Assembly (NCBI GenBank): GCA_030630015.1
Contig: DAOVNV010000147.1
Span: 1-6,325, forward strand
Length of the DNA stretch: 6,325 nt
Source of the DNA: Desulfuromonadales bacterium
Lineage (GTDB): Bacteria > Desulfobacterota > Desulfuromonadia > Desulfuromonadales > BM103
Direction of reading: 5' to 3'
Positions 6,100 to 6,325 of the stretch are shown here, in pieces; positions within the stretch are counted from its first letter, which is position 1; each line of letters opens with the position of its first letter. The notes below the pieces were generated by a model. The model was not told the origin of the DNA. It was given only the letters and a program-made list of their open reading frames with translations, and searched no databases. A program made the translations under genes and the position numbers.

Positions 6100-6134
6100 G
6101 AAGGGTGCTGCACATGTATTGTTAGCTCTTTTTT
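6087..6134 (-). terminator. Weak terminator-like inverted repeat after the right-edge gene
   Basis: On the minus strand, AAAAAAGAGC (6134-6125) can pair with GCTC-A-TTTTTT (6097-6087), with one unpaired A and a 27-nt loop that includes the stop codon of the upstream gene. A T-run ends the structure. The stem is A/U-rich and the loop long, so termination would be weak. It overlaps the sigma-54 promoter match. Confidence 0.25.
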
Positions 6135-6325
6135 GATTGTTTGCTTTGCGGCCAGAACAACTTGAGAATCGTAAAGAGTGCCACCAGGGCAAAAAACAGG
6201 CCCCGCCAGAGTTGTGGAATCTTCCCTTCACTGAGAAAAATCACGTCTTCCTGAACATCCAGACCCGTATCCCGAGCCAGTTCCAGCAGTTTGGTTCGGT
6301 TGCCTTTGGCGATCAGGCCGGAAAC
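6122..6325 (-). CDS. Unrecognised protein, C-terminal part, with a C-terminal membrane helix
   Basis: An open frame of 67 codons enters from the right edge and ends at TAA (6124-6122). No start is in view, so the N-terminus lies outside the window. The visible part begins VSGLIAKGNRTKLLELARD, followed by an acidic, probably helical stretch (DTGLDVQEDVIFLSEGKIP). Then comes one hydrophobic segment of about 18 residues (RGLFFALVALFTILKLFW) and a short basic tail (KQSKKS). This looks like a membrane protein whose last helix sits at the C-terminus with a positive cytoplasmic tail, or a tail-anchored protein. I do not recognise the family. The frame is supported by the lack of stops and the sensible amphipathic and membrane composition. 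The stop lies 114 bp upstream of the pilin-like start on the same strand. An overlapping 60-codon minus-strand frame at 6049-6231 is less plausible. Confidence 0.6.
   Translation of the reverse strand, partial: VSGLIAKGNRTKLLELARDTGLDVQEDVIFLSEGKIPQLWRGLFFALVALFTILKLFWPQSKQSKKS

Noticed and set aside
6049..6231. 60-codon minus-strand frame overlapping the right-edge gene
   Set aside because: It overlaps, in another frame, the better-supported membrane protein C-terminus and the sigma-54 promoter, and has no ribosome site evidence.

Overview
The window reads as ordinary chromosome from a Gram-negative bacterium, most likely a deltaproteobacterium of the Desulfuromonadales (Geobacter, Desulfuromonas or Pelobacter type). 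This is an inference. It rests on the gene styles (a GTG-started lipoprotein, RF3, an AsnRS of the bacterial type, Flp and type IV pilin-like genes), an apparent sigma-54 promoter before a pilin-like gene, and a moderately high GC content. No phage, transposon, CRISPR array or RNA gene was seen.

Layout from left to right. On the minus strand at the left edge is the N-terminal part of a small lipoprotein (1-195), which lies downstream of malQ (291-1796, minus), a complete amylomaltase. A gene-free stretch of about 300 bp (1797-2102) separates malQ from the divergent prfC. It holds a good malQ promoter, a plus-strand promoter-like sequence running straight into a terminator-like hairpin, and a 30-bp sequence repeated twice in tandem. 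prfC (plus; best start 2103) encodes peptide chain release factor 3. It is followed by a tiny Flp-type pilin gene (3757-3957, plus) with its own promoter and terminator, and then by asnS (plus; best start 4067), asparaginyl-tRNA synthetase. Convergent with asnS, and only 9 bp away, is a minus-strand gene for a type IV pilin-like protein (5480-6007) preceded by a near-consensus sigma-54 promoter. At the right edge is the C-terminal end of an unrecognised minus-strand protein with one C-terminal membrane helix.

The genes do not form one pathway. malQ belongs to glycogen/maltodextrin metabolism, and prfC and asnS are translation housekeeping genes. The two pilin-type genes are single genes without assembly machinery in view, so their products would have to use prepilin peptidase and secretion or pilus machinery encoded elsewhere. 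The most interesting features are the self-contained Flp pilin cassette between two translation genes, the sigma-54 promoter of the pilin-like gene, and the unusual prfC upstream region. I found no convincing new multi-gene system.
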